Assembly: GCA_036501085.1 (NCBI GenBank)
Contig: DASYAZ010000050.1
Location: 1-20,414 of the forward strand
Direction of reading: 5' to 3'
DNA from: GCA-003244245 sp036501085
Lineage (GTDB): Bacteria; Actinomycetota; Actinomycetes; Mycobacteriales; Pseudonocardiaceae
DNA: 20,414 nt
The notes beneath the pieces were generated by a model that saw nothing but the letters and a program-made list of their open reading frames with translations, was not told the DNA's origin and made no database searches. How positions within the stretch are numbered: position 1 is the stretch's first letter; each line of letters begins with the position of its first letter. Positions 20,413-20,414 of the stretch are shown one piece after another. Both the position numbers and the translations under genes were made by a program.

Positions 20413-20414
20413 AT

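Noticed and set aside
1..20414. tRNA, rRNA, CRISPR, insertion sequence or phage genes
   Set aside because: No cloverleaf with CCA-type 3' end, regularly spaced repeat array, or transposase/integrase motif was seen on reading the window; a covariance-model scan was not possible.

Overview
The window is GC-rich, densely coded DNA with very short intergenic gaps, frequent GTG starts, and many 1-4 base stop/start overlaps. Together with a GH76 enzyme of the mycobacterial type, HspR-type heat-shock control and a type II-like flavohemoglobin beside clpB, this points to a chromosome of an actinomycete. My best guess is the Pseudonocardiaceae or relatives; this is inference from gene content, not a phylogeny.

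Layout. 2-130 is the 3' end of an unidentified gene, followed by a nested inverted repeat. 271-1449 (-) is a flavohemoglobin-like oxidoreductase, divergent from clpB (1808-4414), which has an HspR (HAIR) operator. A perfect 23-bp hairpin follows clpB, then a one-TM protein with a pentapeptide-like tail (4569-5363) and a DUF418 membrane protein (5418-6659). The DUF418 gene shares its stop tetranucleotide CTAG with a convergent luciferase-like oxidoreductase (6656-7705, -). 7721-7848 is a decayed tetR 3' fragment. An intact tetR (7828-8424, -) is divergent from a two-gene catabolic/detoxification operon: an FAD monooxygenase (8520-10040) and an NmrA-like SDR (10047-10847). Two near-identical 16-bp operators, 42 bp apart, lie between them. 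A SatP-type acetate transporter (11008-11628) follows.

From 11649 to 14660 an SDR, pyrE, a TrmH-type RNA methyltransferase and a GH76 glycosidase form an overlapping chain. It is interrupted only by a perfect 20-bp hairpin that contains the pyrE stop and the methyltransferase start. A RibD-C/DHFR-like reductase (14570-15319, -) runs into the GH76 gene from the opposite side. serS (15478-16740) is followed by a second copy of the hairpin found after clpB, then a Cof-type HAD phosphatase (16858-17685).

The last section (17686-20372) is the best candidate for a little-described system. It is a tightly coupled four-gene operon encoding two exported Ferritin_2-type proteins, a lipoprotein cupredoxin with a full type 1 copper ligand set, and a small polytopic membrane protein, behind a leader full of palindromes. 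I read it as an envelope-located metal/redox module; its reaction is unknown.

A recurring theme is leaderless transcription. Five genes have a TANNNT -10 element 6-8 bases before the start codon. A second theme is perfect or near-perfect hairpins of several sequence families at gene ends. No tRNA, rRNA, CRISPR array, transposase or phage gene was seen.
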